The notes under the pieces were generated by a model, which saw only the letters and a list, made by a program, of their open reading frames with translations, did no database searches and was not told the DNA's origin. A program made the translations under genes and the position numbers. A stretch of DNA of 64,000 nt from contig OX442418.1 in the NCBI GenBank assembly GCA_949361645.1, forward strand, positions 1,532,797 through 1,596,796, read 5' to 3'. Positions 11,521 through 23,609 of this stretch are shown here, piece after piece (position 1 is the stretch's first letter; each line of letters begins with the position of its first letter). This DNA is from Spongilla lacustris. Its lineage: Eukaryota; Porifera; Demospongiae; Spongillida; Spongillidae.

Positions 11521-11990
11521 TGTGGGACTTATCTTTACGTTATTGGCCATAGCAATATTGACTTGTAGGAATGCAATCTTATGCACCATGATCCATGCAT
11601 AACATTTACAGGTTCAGATGTAATAGGTGATAGTTGAAGATACATACTATCAAATTAGCTTTCAAAGTTTTGTTGCCCCCATTGGTGTGCTAACAGCCAA
11701 ATAGAATCCACAACAGAACAGTTCAAAGAACACATTGATCAATGTCCTACACCATTTGAAGCGTGAGTGATTGCAAAGGAGACAGAGCTATGAAGGTAAC
11801 TGTTACCACTTTGAAGAAGCAAAATGACTAACCGCGTAACTTTCTATCCTCATAGTGTACATCACAGCATTTTAAGCCCTCCCCTAGATATTGGACAGCT
11901 GCTATGTCAACAGTGTGCCTTTGTGGCCAATTGATTTGAAATTACGGCCAAATGCACTTTTGACCATGTTATAAGCATCGTTTTATTAGA
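11521..11990. repeat. Repeat R4, copy 2 (truncated)
   Basis: It starts gtgtgggacttatctttacg, has landmark A near 11718, and stops matching after a ccaaatgcacttttgacc-like block near 11960, before landmark B. Confidence 0.7.
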
Positions 11991-12589
11991 GGATTCTAAA
12001 GATGATATCAAGGGCCAGATGTGAAAGTTTTAGTTTACTAATTTGGTGTGAGAGATGTGGTTGTGGTTGATGCCTTGTGACTAGACAGACATGATTTGGA
12101 ATCACACCTTCTCAAGGTTGGGAAATCTAGGTCACAAGCCAATTACGAAAAAAAAAAACAAGGATTCTGATTCTTATGTCCCAGTTCACCTTTGCAGAGC
12201 AGAATTCATCAACTATACAAAAGAAATGATGAAGATGTAAGATTCATTATACCGATCGTTGTGGCCTTGTACAAACCTGGTCAGCGAAGGTGCAGAAAGT
12301 AACTGACCAAATTCTAAATATCAGGCTAGTAATGTTGTAAGTGATTACATTCCTTCCTTGCGCAATAAATTATCTGTTGCCTTATTCGTATGAATTTTAC
12401 ATTATTTTCTTCACTGAAACATAGTCAAATTCTGATTTGCCTGATTCTCAGTACTTTTTATTATACGCTTTGAAAAGATAGGCCTAATGAGTTGTAGTAA
12501 TAATCGAGAGTTCACTAATAGCTGTTAATATTTAGATACACTGACTTTCTAAACTTGGAGTGCATTATGCTTGATGTTATATTTCCACA
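11991..12589. other. Unassigned sequence inside the R4 block
   Basis: No gene or repeat was recognised. It separates R4 copy 2 from a LINE fragment. Confidence 0.35.
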
Positions 12590-13362
12590 CAGATCTAGTC
12601 CATGTGTGTATAAATAATTGACCTGCTCTGGCACATGACATCTTTGTGCTCACTTTACAATTATTTGTACATATAATTCTATCTTTCTTTTTGGAGATTT
12701 TAACTACCACGATTTAGATTGGAGTATTCCAGTGAATCTTGGTTCTTTTTCACATGATTGTTTCTTGACCCGTACTAAACTGTCTTCAAAATGATCTTCT
12801 TTTGGTTTCAAATCCTCCTGATTTTCAGTACTTAAACCCTTCTACAGTTCTTGTGATCATGCATCTATCGATTCCAAACTTTATGTCAAAGATCCTTACC
12901 ATTAGATTCTTGCTCTTATTTTCATGATTCCTTCCTGTAATGCAAAATATTGCGTCATTATTTGGCCTATTAGTAATATTGACAGGTTACTGCTATTCAA
13001 TATGTGTTCAACAGTTGATGAGATTTGAGGGTGTTTAAATCAGTGTATTTTGTTACTCCATTGAAAATGTTTTCTTCAGAAATGTCATCAAATTCAAGCA
13101 TTAAAAAGATAAAATCGTATCTTGTCAATAATAGCCTGTATCATGAATTAGCAAGAGGATATGATGTTGCTGTCCCAGAATTTTTTTGCTTCTAAAGAGC
13201 TAAAAGTTGCAAGCAGTAGAAATTTTTCATGTTTCTTTTCTTACACCAACTTCAAACTCGCAAATATTTATGGCATTCCTTCTTTAACTAGAAGTGATGG
13301 CACTATAGCTACTTCTGATTTAGAGCTACCTATTAAAATGAATATTCATCCCCTCATCGTAG
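12590..13362 (+). mobile_element. LINE fragment: end of endonuclease domain and linker
   Basis: Near 12690-12735 the frame reads L-F-G-D-F-N-Y-H-D-L-D-W, the GDFN...DW motif of apurinic-type LINE endonucleases. Near 13270-13340 it reads GIPSLTRSDGTIATSDLE, a linker motif found between endonuclease and reverse transcriptase in L2/CR1-like elements. Stops and frameshifts separate the two. No reverse transcriptase follows; R4 sequence resumes at about 13363. Confidence 0.65.
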
Positions 13363-14525
13363 TCAAACAGTTCAGAGAACCCATTGATCAATATCCTATA
13401 CCACAATGAAGAACAAACGATGAATGAAAAGAAGAGTAGCAATGTTTTACCGCTTTCAATTTGAGCAGACTTATGACCATTTTCAACCATGGAATTTTAA
13501 AAAGGTTACCACAAATACATGTTTGGCCCAATGCAAAGGATACCTTGTTGGAAGCAGAAATCTGATAGATTGATAATGTGTGGGACTGATCTTTACATTA
13601 GTGGCCACATCAGTACTGCCTTGTTGGATCGAAATCTTATGCACCAGAAAATTTACAGGTTCAGATGCATCAAGTGACAGTTGAAGACACATATAATCAA
13701 ATTAGCACTCAATGTTCTGTTGTCCGAGCACATATTGAGATTTTAGTTTTGGCCATGGTGTGTGAACAGACATATAGAACACAACATACAGTTCAAAGAA
13801 CACATTGATCAATATCCTATACCACTTTTGAAGCATGAGTGATTGCAAAGTATAGACAGAGCTATGAAGGTAACTGTTACCACTTAATGGCTGACCACAT
13901 CACCTTCTATCTTCACGGTCTACATGCATGGCATTTTAAGCTCTCCCCTGGATGTTGGATAGCTGCTAACCTTTGTTTCCAATTATTTGAAATTGTGGCC
14001 AAATGCACTTTTTAAACTTGAAAGATCCTAAGTGCAAGAGCAGAAGTACAAAGTAGAAATAAAAACATTGTAATGGCTAAAGGTGCAATAAGCATAAACA
14101 GTTCAAAGATCACATTGATCAATATCCTAAACCACAATGAAGAACAAAGACTCAATAAAAATAATAATAATAATGTGACTCAATCTGAACACTTATAACA
14201 TCATTTGCCAACTTCATGACCCAATGAAGTTGTAAAACGTGTTGCCACTAATATATTTATGGCTCAATGCAAAGATAGCAGAAATTTGACAGATTGACTG
14301 CAGTTGAAGAAAAGAATTGCAAAAAGGCTACAATTGAAATGTACAAAGGATCTAGGGTTATAATTACAGTAAAAATGAGACATACGAAGGATGGACGATA
14401 AGTGAGGCCCAAAATTAATTCTAGATATACATACATACACGTGATGTTCACACAAGGATTTTTGTATTTGGACACGCACAACCAAGGAAAAAACCTCAAG
14501 CCTATCCAGGAATATGTTTGATTAA
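13363..14525. repeat. Repeat R4, copy 3 (partial unit plus a full unit)
   Basis: Landmark B at about 13370 begins a partial unit. A full unit starts gtgtgggactgatctttaca at about 13577, with landmark A near 13790 and landmark B near 14100, and ends cctatccaggaata near 14510. Confidence 0.72.
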
Positions 14526-16118
14526 ATTGGATGGAGTGATATTAAAAAATGCTAAGAAGGCGCAAAGAGCTGCGCATGCCCTGTGATCAAAGAGTAAATG
14601 TCTTCTACTTGCTTTATCACTAGTTTTGTTCTATGTCCAATCAAATACCATTTGTACATCCATCACTGAACTAATTTTCTTTATGCTACTTGGCTCCAGA
14701 TATGTAAATATGCCACACATGTTGTGTGTTGATAACAGTTCCACTTACTGCATTTCTCTCTCCCCTGTATTAGGTACTGTGCAAATGCACCATCAGTGTG
14801 TACATGTATGTCCTTATTCAGTGAACATATTCATTGCATAATTACATCTACTAGCAGCGACAAAAGAAGTGACAACAGCAGCCATACTGGTGTTACCAAG
14901 TGACATGTCTGGATCATCACCTTCACATGCAGATCCTACTCTTTCGTATGAAGAATAGAAGAGGGATAGTAGAGTAAAGGAAGTGTTAAAAAGAACAATA
15001 GAAGTCAGTCACTTGTTCCAATCGGTTGATCGTTTCACGGGGTTCCAAATGATTATTCCGTCACCAGTGCTTGTCAGCCGATTATTGCGGTGTATCACCT
15101 GAGTGTTACAGCTGGTTATTGCTAGGCATTTGGTAATGTAACCAATTAATTTTGATTGTTGCCTGTGGCAATTTTCCATTCCTGTTCAGAAGACTTTCAC
15201 ATGAACACATGATAAAATTAATGACTCTATCTGTTGGCTATATAATGGAAGTTATAAGTTGCTTGAGTGTTGGGACAACATTATTTGATACAAAACGCAG
15301 AGTTGATATCACTTTGATGAAAGCATAAGCATTTATAACACTGAGGTAATTTTGAAACCACCATCTAACACAAAATGAAAAACATAAATAATGATTCTAG
15401 TAAATATACGCCTCAATTTGTGAACACACAAATGATCAACGTACCACACAGAAAACCACACACCATGCAGAATGCATATTTTCAAATCCAAAAATTTGAC
15501 ATTTGGTTGGGAATAAATATCGCTGCCTGTAAATATGTGCCATGTCATTAACAAACGTGAGTATTTTCGTTGCTATACATAATTGATTAAGGCTAGCCAG
15601 CCCGATCGTCAAGAACGATTCCCTGGGAATCTTGTATAGGCCTACAAGCTCAAATCACATTCTGTACATTACATCGCCGCCGTACAACATAGGTGATATT
15701 CATTTGGTCTAAAATTCGAATGAACTATTTGCGTGGGCAAATGCTTACACGTATTTGTGTGGGTCCACGCAACCAAGGATGGTTTAGACATAGATATTAG
15801 AGTAGATATCTATGGTTTAGAGAAACTTTGCAACTAATCGATTGGCCATATAAAAACTACTGGCCTTAATCGAGGCCTTAATTGGAGAAATTAATTATTG
15901 TTCAAATAGCAATTGACTCAACGAGACTAGATACGTTTGGCGAGACACTGTACCATTCGTTATCCATGCTTTTGATGGCAACCTTTTGCGTTTGTAAGGC
16001 TCGATTCCGCCGCTGGTCGATATCACATGCGTAACTTTTGTGAGACACAAATACCGACTTTTACGAATTCGAACTGCTCTTTAAAACCATTACTCATCGT
16101 TTAAGAGTAACACCATAC
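14526..16118. other. No gene supported
   Basis: Mixed-composition sequence without a recognisable exon. An open frame at 16135-16611 has no motif and starts within a small inserted palindrome, so it is not called. Confidence 0.35.
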
Positions 16119-16144
16119 CAGAGATTATATATATATGATCTCTG
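16119..16144. mobile_element. 26-bp palindromic insert with 7-bp flanking duplication
   Basis: The insert begins CAGAGAT and ends ATCTCTG, with an AT-rich centre. It is flanked on both sides by accatac (16112-16118 and 16145-16151). A sister insert lies at 53862-53893. Confidence 0.6.
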
Positions 16145-16950
16145 ACCATACACAGCAACCTCATGCTCCAAGCAACATACATCTTCACTTACGTACGTAC
16201 CGTACTTCACAAGTGGGCATATTAAATTTTGCTCAAAAGCATCACGTGGCGAGCGTTTATGAGCGTGCACAGCGTATCAATCTACTTAAATGGCTCGACT
16301 ACTATATTGGGGGAAATCAGGAGAAAGGAAACGCGGTACGATTTGATTCTCTTATGATAAACGATTGTATATGTATATATTTTTCTGTTTTGCCTTCAAT
16401 TTGCATGCAAATAATACATGACCGCGTTTTCCAAGCATCGTTCATTGGGGAATACTCTGCACGTTACGCAGTTCTGATACGCGGTGGGTATGTCGCGCTC
16501 GGAAATACTTCGTATGATTTGCCGAGGAGCGTGCATCCCCATTTCCTGCATGTATATACATGTACATGTAGATCGTATCTATTATGCATGACCGTGTGGT
16601 CACGTCTATAAATGTACATGTACACCACTACCTTGTTATTAAAGAAGAGCTGCCACGTGGTTATTAGAAATAATGCTGTAGACGTAGCTAGCTGTACTGT
16701 ACCGTCCAATTAAATGAAATAAGTAACTTATTTTTCATTATCTACGTATACAGTGGATTTCTTATGTTCATTTATAGCAGTCTAACCTGTCATACCCTGT
16801 CCCTTACAGTACTACATGTGTGTATGCTTGAATCTATCTATAAAATAAAATTTTGTACTAAGGTGTGCTTCAGATAGATATATGTAGCATGTGAAGCTGG
16901 GGAGTCAGAAGGCTTCGTATATTCCTCTGCAACCAGCAACTGATCAGGTG
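16145..16950. other. No gene supported
   Basis: Contains several overlapping TACATGTA words (16550-16620). No exon or repeat was recognised. Confidence 0.35.
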
Positions 16951-17474
16951 ACACCATGTGCACATGTGGGCATCATAGCCTCATAATGGTAGCTACAGAT
17001 ATTAAATGTTCCTTTTTGATGATCTGTTGTTAGTGAGACTGACAAGCTTGTGGATGATGGAGGCGTGAGGCAAGTGCATTGTTTGGAGTGTAGTGAGCTT
17101 CACCTTGGGTATGGATGAGGCACTGGAATCACTGCACTGGTGGAACAGCTGATGAAAAATTTGGTAAGCCATTCATAAATGATATGGGACACTGCATACA
17201 TTGTGTATCTTTGAAACTGGCAAGTGTTTGATGTGTTGCTGTGTGGTGTGTAGTGTTCGCCGCTGCATAGACATTGACAGTGACCAATTCTTTAGTATTG
17301 CATGGATAGGAGCATGCTTTAAATACAGTTTTTCTGGAGCATTTAAGAAGCCTTTACTCTCAAAAACTAAGAATAAAAATGACACAATGTAAAACTAAAC
17401 AGGATTTTCTAGTTCTACCAAAGCACATTACAGCTGCTGTCCAGTTTTAAGTTGTCCTCAGCCCCTGATCTTTG

Positions 17475-17546
17475 TCATCCACACAGCCAATCTATTATTT
17501 TCTGGCAGCATGAGCGTTTGTCCACATCCTGATTGCTGTCACCATC
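17475..17546 (-). CDS. Trp-rich-tail unit 1, terminal exon
   Basis: The exon follows a catttcag acceptor, starts GAT in phase 0, and ends KRSCCQKIIDWLCG-stop. The upstream exon ends ATG|GTATGT at 17894, and its frame (NPVTEIGNCTKL...FKQM) joins in phase across a 347-bp intron. Basic residues precede an amphipathic-looking stretch. Function unknown. Confidence 0.5.
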   Translation of the reverse strand, partial: DGDSNQDVDKRSCCQKIIDWLCG

Positions 17547-17893
17547 CTGAAATGGGGGAGGATGTGATGACAAGGCTTTAAATTCAGCTGTACACTGTAG
17601 TGTAAATGTGCCTCAGGGGTTAAACTGTTGCTTCTTATTATACAAGATGCTGTACTGTTAGTCATAAGGTATATGCATGACCCTGCCAAGCTGCCAGATG
17701 CCATTGGCGGTCACACATAAAAGTTTGCCAAGTAAGTTTTTTTTTTTTGTTTTCAAAATCATGAGCCCACAGATTTCTAGAAGTCTTGGTTTTATCCAGA
17801 TGTAACTACTCTCCACGTTCCACCCCCCTCCCCCCCAGGCACGTATCTAATATCCGGCTACATCCCACACACATGTATAAAAGCTTAACATAC

Positions 17894-17970
17894 CATTTGT
17901 TTGAACAGCCGAGATTGAAGTTTTGTACAATTTCCTATTTCCGTCACAGGATTCTGGTATCTCGTGAGTG
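17894..17970 (-). CDS. Trp-rich-tail unit 1, penultimate exon (5' limit uncertain)
   Basis: It reads TRYQNPVTEIGNCTKLQSRL to a final Met at the donor. The TRYQNPVTE block also occurs in the unit near 20310. At 30.65 kb it appears as TRYPDLATEQQ. A TGA in this frame five codons before the TRY block implies either an acceptor in between or a decayed copy. Confidence 0.4.
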
Positions 17971-18304
17971 TTCAGTATTCATCATAATACCACCATGTTG
18001 TGCCCCAGCTAGCCATTGGGTGACCACATCAGTTGGCGCAGTCAGATTGTTTGGTTTGATAGAGGGAGTATTTAGGGTACCAGGAGTTATTTGAGAAGCT
18101 AGATCCGGAGTTTGGACAATTGGCATGCATGTCGGACACCATACAGTAATACAGTATGAGTGTTGTATTAATACATAAATGTACAGATCACGTGTACAGA
18201 TAATGTTTGTAGCTGCTTTTTAACATCTGAAAGATACATACATGTGTTAACTGTAAAAAAAACTGTCCATAATTTCAGTTACATTGTGGTATAGCATCAG
18301 ACTT

Positions 18305-18355
18305 TCATCGACATAGAATCCAGTCTATAAATTTCTGCCAGCATGTTTCGCAACT
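18305..18355 (-). CDS. Trp-rich-tail unit 2, terminal exon
   Basis: The exon begins AGT after a gtgttgcag acceptor and codes SCETCWQKFIDWILCR followed by TGA. It pairs with the exon at 18415-18529 through a 59-bp intron. Cys and Trp positions match the unit 4 exon. Confidence 0.55.
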   Translation of the reverse strand, partial: SCETCWQKFIDWILCR

Positions 18356-18414
18356 CTGCAACACAGGACATGCAGTAGGTTATGGCAGAGAGCTCTGTGC
18401 TCATGAGTACTTAC

Positions 18415-18529
18415 CATTTTGCTTGTAACGGCGGGACTAAAATCACAGCAGTGAAGTCGAGGAGGTGTTTTTGGCGGTACAGGTTTGGATATTTTGTCAC
18501 CGGCTGCTGGTTGAGATGTTGTATTCATC
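18415..18529 (-). CDS. Trp-rich-tail unit 2, penultimate exon
   Basis: The exon is bounded by ggctcacag|G and ATG|GTAAGT. It is open for 38 codons beginning MNTTSQPAAGDKISK and continuing through a Pro/Lys-rich stretch with a Cys-Cys pair to VTSKM at the donor. Splicing to 18305-18355 keeps frame (phase 0). The G before the first ATG means that an upstream exon may supply the true start. This is the best-preserved exon pair of the array. Confidence 0.55.
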
Positions 18530-19299
18530 CTGTGAGCCTTTGTGCGGTGAGCCTGTTTACTGGCATCTTAGTACTGCTGGGTATTGATGGTGTGGTTAGA
18601 TAAGTCCAGTTTCAGGGTTACAGGTGTTTGAACAGGCCACCTTTGTGAGATCACTATAGCTGTTCATGGCATTAACCCTTACATCACCACACAGCATGCC
18701 ATCCTCTGATGTAATGAACAATTCAGCTGTGCTCTAATATTAAAACTTGTTTGAGACCGGTGGCTTTGTGTGTACAGTGTACGCCATACAATACAGTCTT
18801 CATATTCAGTTATCCATCTCCAAGTGTCAATTGTCAGTTCCATTACACCACGTATATTTAAGGGCAATTATTTTGCTGTACCGAGAATGTAGAACATGTG
18901 ACCATCTTACACAGGACCTCGAAATGTTTGGTGAATTTATCCCATTTGGAGCCCATAAGACAAAGGCATTCAGTGTTACCAGCTGGTTGCCAACTACTTG
19001 GGAATGCGAGCAACATTGTACGGATCAATCTTACTGTCTATGGCTGAATGTGCTACAGTGTACGTCCTATAGGTTCCTCTCGATGTATTTATGAGGTGAT
19101 AGTATTAGTTAAATGTATACCACTTTTGTATAAATAGACTGTCTTACTGCGGTGCATACTTAGCATCCCAAAACCAAGATTACCAACATGTGGAGTGCTT
19201 TTGGTAAATAGCCTTTTAGGCAGGGTGCATCAGATAAGGTTACCTGTGATGGACTGCTGGTCTCATGACCTCATGTGCACATCACCTTGACTGTGGACA

Positions 19300-19391
19300 T
19301 GTATGTGTGTGTGTATGTATGTATGTATGTATGTATGTATGTATGTATGTATGTATGTATGTATGTATGTATGTATGTATGTGTGTGTGTG

Positions 19392-19447
<56 letters not shown>

Positions 19448-19462
19448 TATTTATGTATGTAT
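19300..19462. repeat. (TATG)n then (TG)n microsatellite
   Basis: About 80 bp of TATG tetranucleotide passing into about 70 bp of TG. Confidence 0.97.
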
Positions 19463-19974
19463 AGTGTGTTGGTTATAGTGGTATTAAATATTTTTTTGGT
19501 AATTTGTTTTTAGTATGACTGACAAGTGTGTGGATGATGGAGACATGAGGCAAACTTATGCACTGTGTGGATTGTAGTGTGCTGCACCAGTGATGACGAT
19601 TGGAATCCCTGCTATGTTGGGTATGGACGAGGTACTGAAAGCACTGGACTGGTGGAACAGCTGATGAAAATTTGGTAAGCCATTCATGGAGGACAAAACT
19701 TATCGTAGCAAAATTGTTAAATGTATTGCTAGTCAAACCTTTGGTACTCAAATTAGTCTTGCTCTGTGTACAAGTGCCATATTGAGAAAACTATCAATTT
19801 ATCTGCCATCTGACAGAAAGTGTAGTATCTTGTGTTGGCCTCTAGCAATCTGCAGAGACATGTGTTAGACAGTAATAATACAAACAGCAGTATTTACCAA
19901 ACAGGCTTTTCTAGTTATTGCAGAGCACATAACAGCTGGTGTTCAGTGAAGTAGTCCTCAGCCCCAGACCTTTG

Positions 19975-20035
19975 TCATCCACATAACCTGCCCTTCAATA
20001 TCTGCCAGCATATTCGCGTGTCCTTTTTTCTTTTT
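19975..20035 (-). pseudogene. Trp-rich-tail unit 3, terminal exon (probably broken)
   Basis: The last codons read RICWQILKGRLCG-stop, matching units 1 and 8. The upstream part (GAT GCT GAG AAA ...) is in a different frame, and the acceptor is weak, so a one-base indel has probably broken it. The upstream ATG|GTGATT site is at 20210. Confidence 0.45.
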
Positions 20036-20631
20036 CTCAGCATCTTCATTCTGTTATCGAGAAGTTTTTAATATAATAAAACATAGGCACCTAATATTCA
20101 CTATGTGTGGTGTTCATGAACCAGGCATACTAATTGCCACACTAGCACTAGGGTCTGTCAACACATTTGAGTTATAGTACTTCAAAACATTGGACAGTCA
20201 CAAAATCACCATGGTGTTGTTTTGCAGAAATAATACACATCAAAACAATCATTTTTAACACTAGATCGAGCACCAGATAGAATGTAATGTTTTTGGTTGG
20301 TTTCCGTCACAGGATTCTGGTATCTCGTGAGTGTTAAGTATTCATCATGATACAGCCATGTTGTGCCCGAGCTAGCCATTGTGTGACCACATCAGTTGGT
20401 GCAGTGGGATTGGTTGGAGGGATCTGATGGTGGGTGGATAGGGGCTGTCCATTGAGAGGCTAGAACTACTACTACCTAGGGGAACCATTTTATGTAGTAT
20501 ATATGTAGAAGCTCGCCCTCTGCTATGGGCCTGATTTGTACAGATATGAGCGTAGTATTGATTCCAGCGTATATAGTAGTTGGTTATTCACAAATAATGG
20601 CTTCAGTACCTCCTTAATACACATGTTAATG

Positions 20632-20855
20632 TTAAATCGACGGACCGTCTATGCGTAGACGATTTTGGTCAAAATCATCGTGAGACTATTTCGGAGCAAT
20701 TTCAATTTTCGGGTATTTACCATTCATTTTCTTACTTAGCCATCTAAACAGGTTACACAACACATGGATAGGTAGCATTTTAAAGTTTATATATTCAAAG
20801 TACACAATCGTCTACGCGTAGATGCATATGCGTCTACGCATAGACGGCGATTTAA
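20632..20855. mobile_element. 224-bp element flanked by TTAA, palindromic ends
   Basis: TTAA occurs at both outer edges (20632-20635, 20852-20855). The inverted ends read atcg...ccgtctatgcgtagacg on both sides, and the right end holds a second copy of the palindromic core. TTAA targets are typical of piggyBac-type elements; that assignment is inference from the target alone. It sits inside unit 4's upstream region. Confidence 0.65.
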
Positions 20856-20932
20856 CGTGAATGTAAAACTAGCAATTTCCATTCCTACAGTTGTCTATAA
20901 GTACTAGCAGTTCACTGTTCAGCACAAAGCTT

Positions 20933-20983
20933 TCATCGACCACAAATCCAGTCCTTAATTTTCTGCCAGCATGGACAGCTACC
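20933..20983 (-). CDS. Trp-rich-tail unit 4, terminal exon
   Basis: After a gtattgcag acceptor it codes GSCPCWQKIKDWICGR followed by TGA. It pairs with a donor ATG|GTAAGT at 21045 through a 61-bp intron, like unit 2. The upstream exon has one extra A in its final A run relative to unit 2 and carries stops, so this unit's 5' part may be decayed. Confidence 0.5.
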   Translation of the reverse strand, partial: GSCPCWQKIKDWICGR

Positions 20984-21871
20984 CTGCAATACAGAATACA
21001 ACAGTGGGCTTTTTATAGAGAGCCCTTTGATTATTACAACTTACCATTTTTGCTTGTAATGGAAATAGGGAAGGTAGTGATGGTGGTGCTTGGGTGTCAA
21101 GCTTTAATACATGTATATTTGTCACCGGCTGCTGCTAATGTCGTGTGCGATGTTGTATTCATCCTGTGAGCCTTTGTGCTGTGGGCCTGTTTACTGGCAT
21201 CTTAGTACTGCTGGGTATTGATGGTGTGGTTAGATAAGTCCAGTTTCAGGGTTACGGGTGTGTGAACAAGTATCTGCAGATCACTATATTAGTAGCTGTT
21301 CATCACATTAACCCTTACATCACCACACAGCATGCCATCCTCTGATGTAATGAACAATTCAGCTGTGCTCTAATATTAAAACTTGTTTGAGACCAGCACA
21401 AACTAGGTGACTGTGTGTATGCCATACAATACAGTCTTTACAGTTCTCTGATTATGCTCACTGCAGTACTTGTCCAATTATCCAGTAATCCATGTCAAAA
21501 CTGTCAATCAGTATATCTAGTATGTTCAATGTTTTAGCTGTAAGCGTGCTTCCATCTGTTGGAATGTGAGACTTAAAACAGAGAGTAACATGCGAGGAAC
21601 CTGTTAGATGCGAATTTATCTGGAATTGTGCAATAGGATAAGATTGTTATTAGTGATCTGCATCTGCTATGATTGAAACCATTGCTCCACACTGCCTAAT
21701 GTGACCAAGACATTGTTAAGGTTTGTTGTAATGGGTATAATCAAGAAATGTAAGTCATTTATTTACCATGCGGCCTCAGAATAACACATTGTTCAATTAA
21801 CACACAAGTTACAAGATAGCAGGATGTTATGCAGTTCTAGATAAGTGTTTGTAGTTGCCGGTGCAGCTTTT

Positions 21872-21946
21872 TCACCTTCCACGTATCCAGTACCAAAGTC
21901 TTTGCCACCATGGCCTCTTGTTGGTTTGTTGTGCGTTGATTCCATC
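21872..21946 (-). CDS. Trp-rich-tail unit 5, terminal exon
   Basis: The acceptor is cccgtttcag|GAT; the exon ends KRPWWQRLWYWIRGR-stop. An AATAAA-type signal lies about 115 bp downstream (tttatt at 21757). The preceding exon (22419-22559) joins in phase. Confidence 0.55.
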   Translation of the reverse strand, partial: DGINAQQTNKRPWWQRLWYWIRGR

Positions 21947-22418
21947 CTGAAACGGGAAGACACAGGTCACATTAATCACACCTATATAAACGGGTTGGCA
22001 GGGCGAGGCCTGGGGGAGTCTATTGGCCTCACAGTGTGGCCTATAATTTTTTGCTTTTCTGAATAGGATATTGTCTCCTTTAGTACACACTGCCTGTTAC
22101 AGCAGAGGGGTAGCATCTCCATAGGGGAATGGGATATTTGCCGTGTTAGTGATTGTGAATGTATCTTCAGTGATTAGCGCCTCGTATTTCTGCTTGTTTG
22201 TGGACATTACATTATAGAGCACCCTCGTGTTGTAATGTGGGGTGCTTACACATTCTCTTCCCACCCCTTGCAAGTGTTGTGGTGCGCTATATATTTGGCG
22301 TGGTACCACGTTAGACCACATAGGCCTGCTGCCTTCAGCCACACACCCCATCATGTGCAACCACCAAGGGCCCTTGTGTACGCTTGTGATGGGTACAAGC
22401 ATGAATTGTGTCACTTAC

Positions 22419-22559
22419 CATGTTGAAGGCCAGTGCTTGCTGTATTATTTTTGAATCTGACTGATCTCGTGACTTTCCATATATGTACATGCTGCAACCA
22501 AAAGCGAAATGATCGTTTGATTTGGGGAATGTAGTTGGTATGGGCAGTCCATTGGGAAG
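22419..22559 (-). CDS. Trp-rich-tail unit 5, penultimate exon
   Basis: Open for 47 codons on the minus strand, from LPNGLPIPTTFPKSNDHFAF through YGKSRDQSDSK to ALAFNM at the donor ATG|GTAAGT. An alternative acceptor (ttggttgcag) lies inside it near 22498. The exon is in phase with 21872-21946 across a 472-bp intron. No signal peptide is seen here. Confidence 0.5.
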
Positions 22560-22691
22560 TTAGGATCGTTCATATTGATGAGAGTGTTACCTTATGCAGA
22601 TAAACAACCACGATATAACTTATCTCAAATATATGTATGTTACATAAGCCAGGTGCCTTATGACCTGTTGGCCAAGAGAAAAGTTTCTTGG

Positions 22692-22790
22692 AGCAGTGTG
22701 CTTTGTGTGGAGTGGAGCAGTGTGCTTTGTGTGGAGTGGAGCAGTGTGCTTCATGTGGAGTGGAGCACTGTGTGTAGTGTAGAGTGTAGC
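22692..22790. repeat. 24-bp minisatellite, about four copies
   Basis: The unit agcagtgtgctttgtgtgga plus gtgg is repeated and then degenerates. The equivalent place near 24420 has a single unit, so this expanded after the duplication. Confidence 0.85.
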
Positions 22791-23609
22791 ACTATGCATA
22801 CATGGGATTCCAGTTCAGTCTGTTGTTTAGTATAAAATGATTTAGATGTGCATGAGGCCAAGCGACTTGAGGTCTAGCACATGAAGAATGAGGTGGATAG
22901 AGGGTTTTGTAAAGAATGCATACTCACCACACCTACAGTCCAGATACATGCATCTATGCCTGAAGTAAATCATCGAATAAATGGTTGGAATGAAACTACA
23001 CTATATTTCTTTTTGTTTAAAATGACGAGGATGTATGTAGTAGTTTACAGGTTAATAATACAATGTTTTGGGAGGAGGGCTGTCATGTGACCTCTGGTAA
23101 AGGTGTATTTAGCTGTAGTATGTAACTCCTATCACCTCTCAGTGCCCTTATCTACACAATTCAGTTGTATATATTGCCTCCCTAAAATGCTACATATGTA
23201 CTCAGTTTCAGATATTACAAATGCATTTTCAAACTACAAATACAGCGATTATTCACAGGGACCCAGGACTTTGAACATCATTTCTTTTTGTCCACCTGTG
23301 AACAAAGCCGTACAATTTAATGATAATCCATTTTTAAATTAGGCATGTGCGGTGGGAATTTTAATGCTTCTTGACCTTTGTCATATCAGCCCCAAACCCT
23401 GCTACCTCTTGTCCCAAATTTCAATGATGTATATACCCTTTTTCAGGTTGACTTTTAGGTGCACTGATGCTTATGTACTGTGTTGTACGTCTGTATCAAA
23501 AGCTGTGATCAAACCAGTACATTATAGTAGGTTCAGATACAAGTTACAAGTCAGCATACATACGCAGAACAGGACATTATTGTTTGTTGTGTTTCATGGC
23601 ATAGCTTTT

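Noticed and set aside
16135..16611. 158-codon plus-strand frame
   Set aside because: Starts inside an inserted palindrome, low-complexity His/Tyr/Cys content, no motif.
22097..22414. 105-codon minus-strand frame, conserved at 23827-24150
   Set aside because: It lies between a strong donor and the terminal exon's acceptor, and the conservation is explained by recent duplication at the DNA level; treated as intron.
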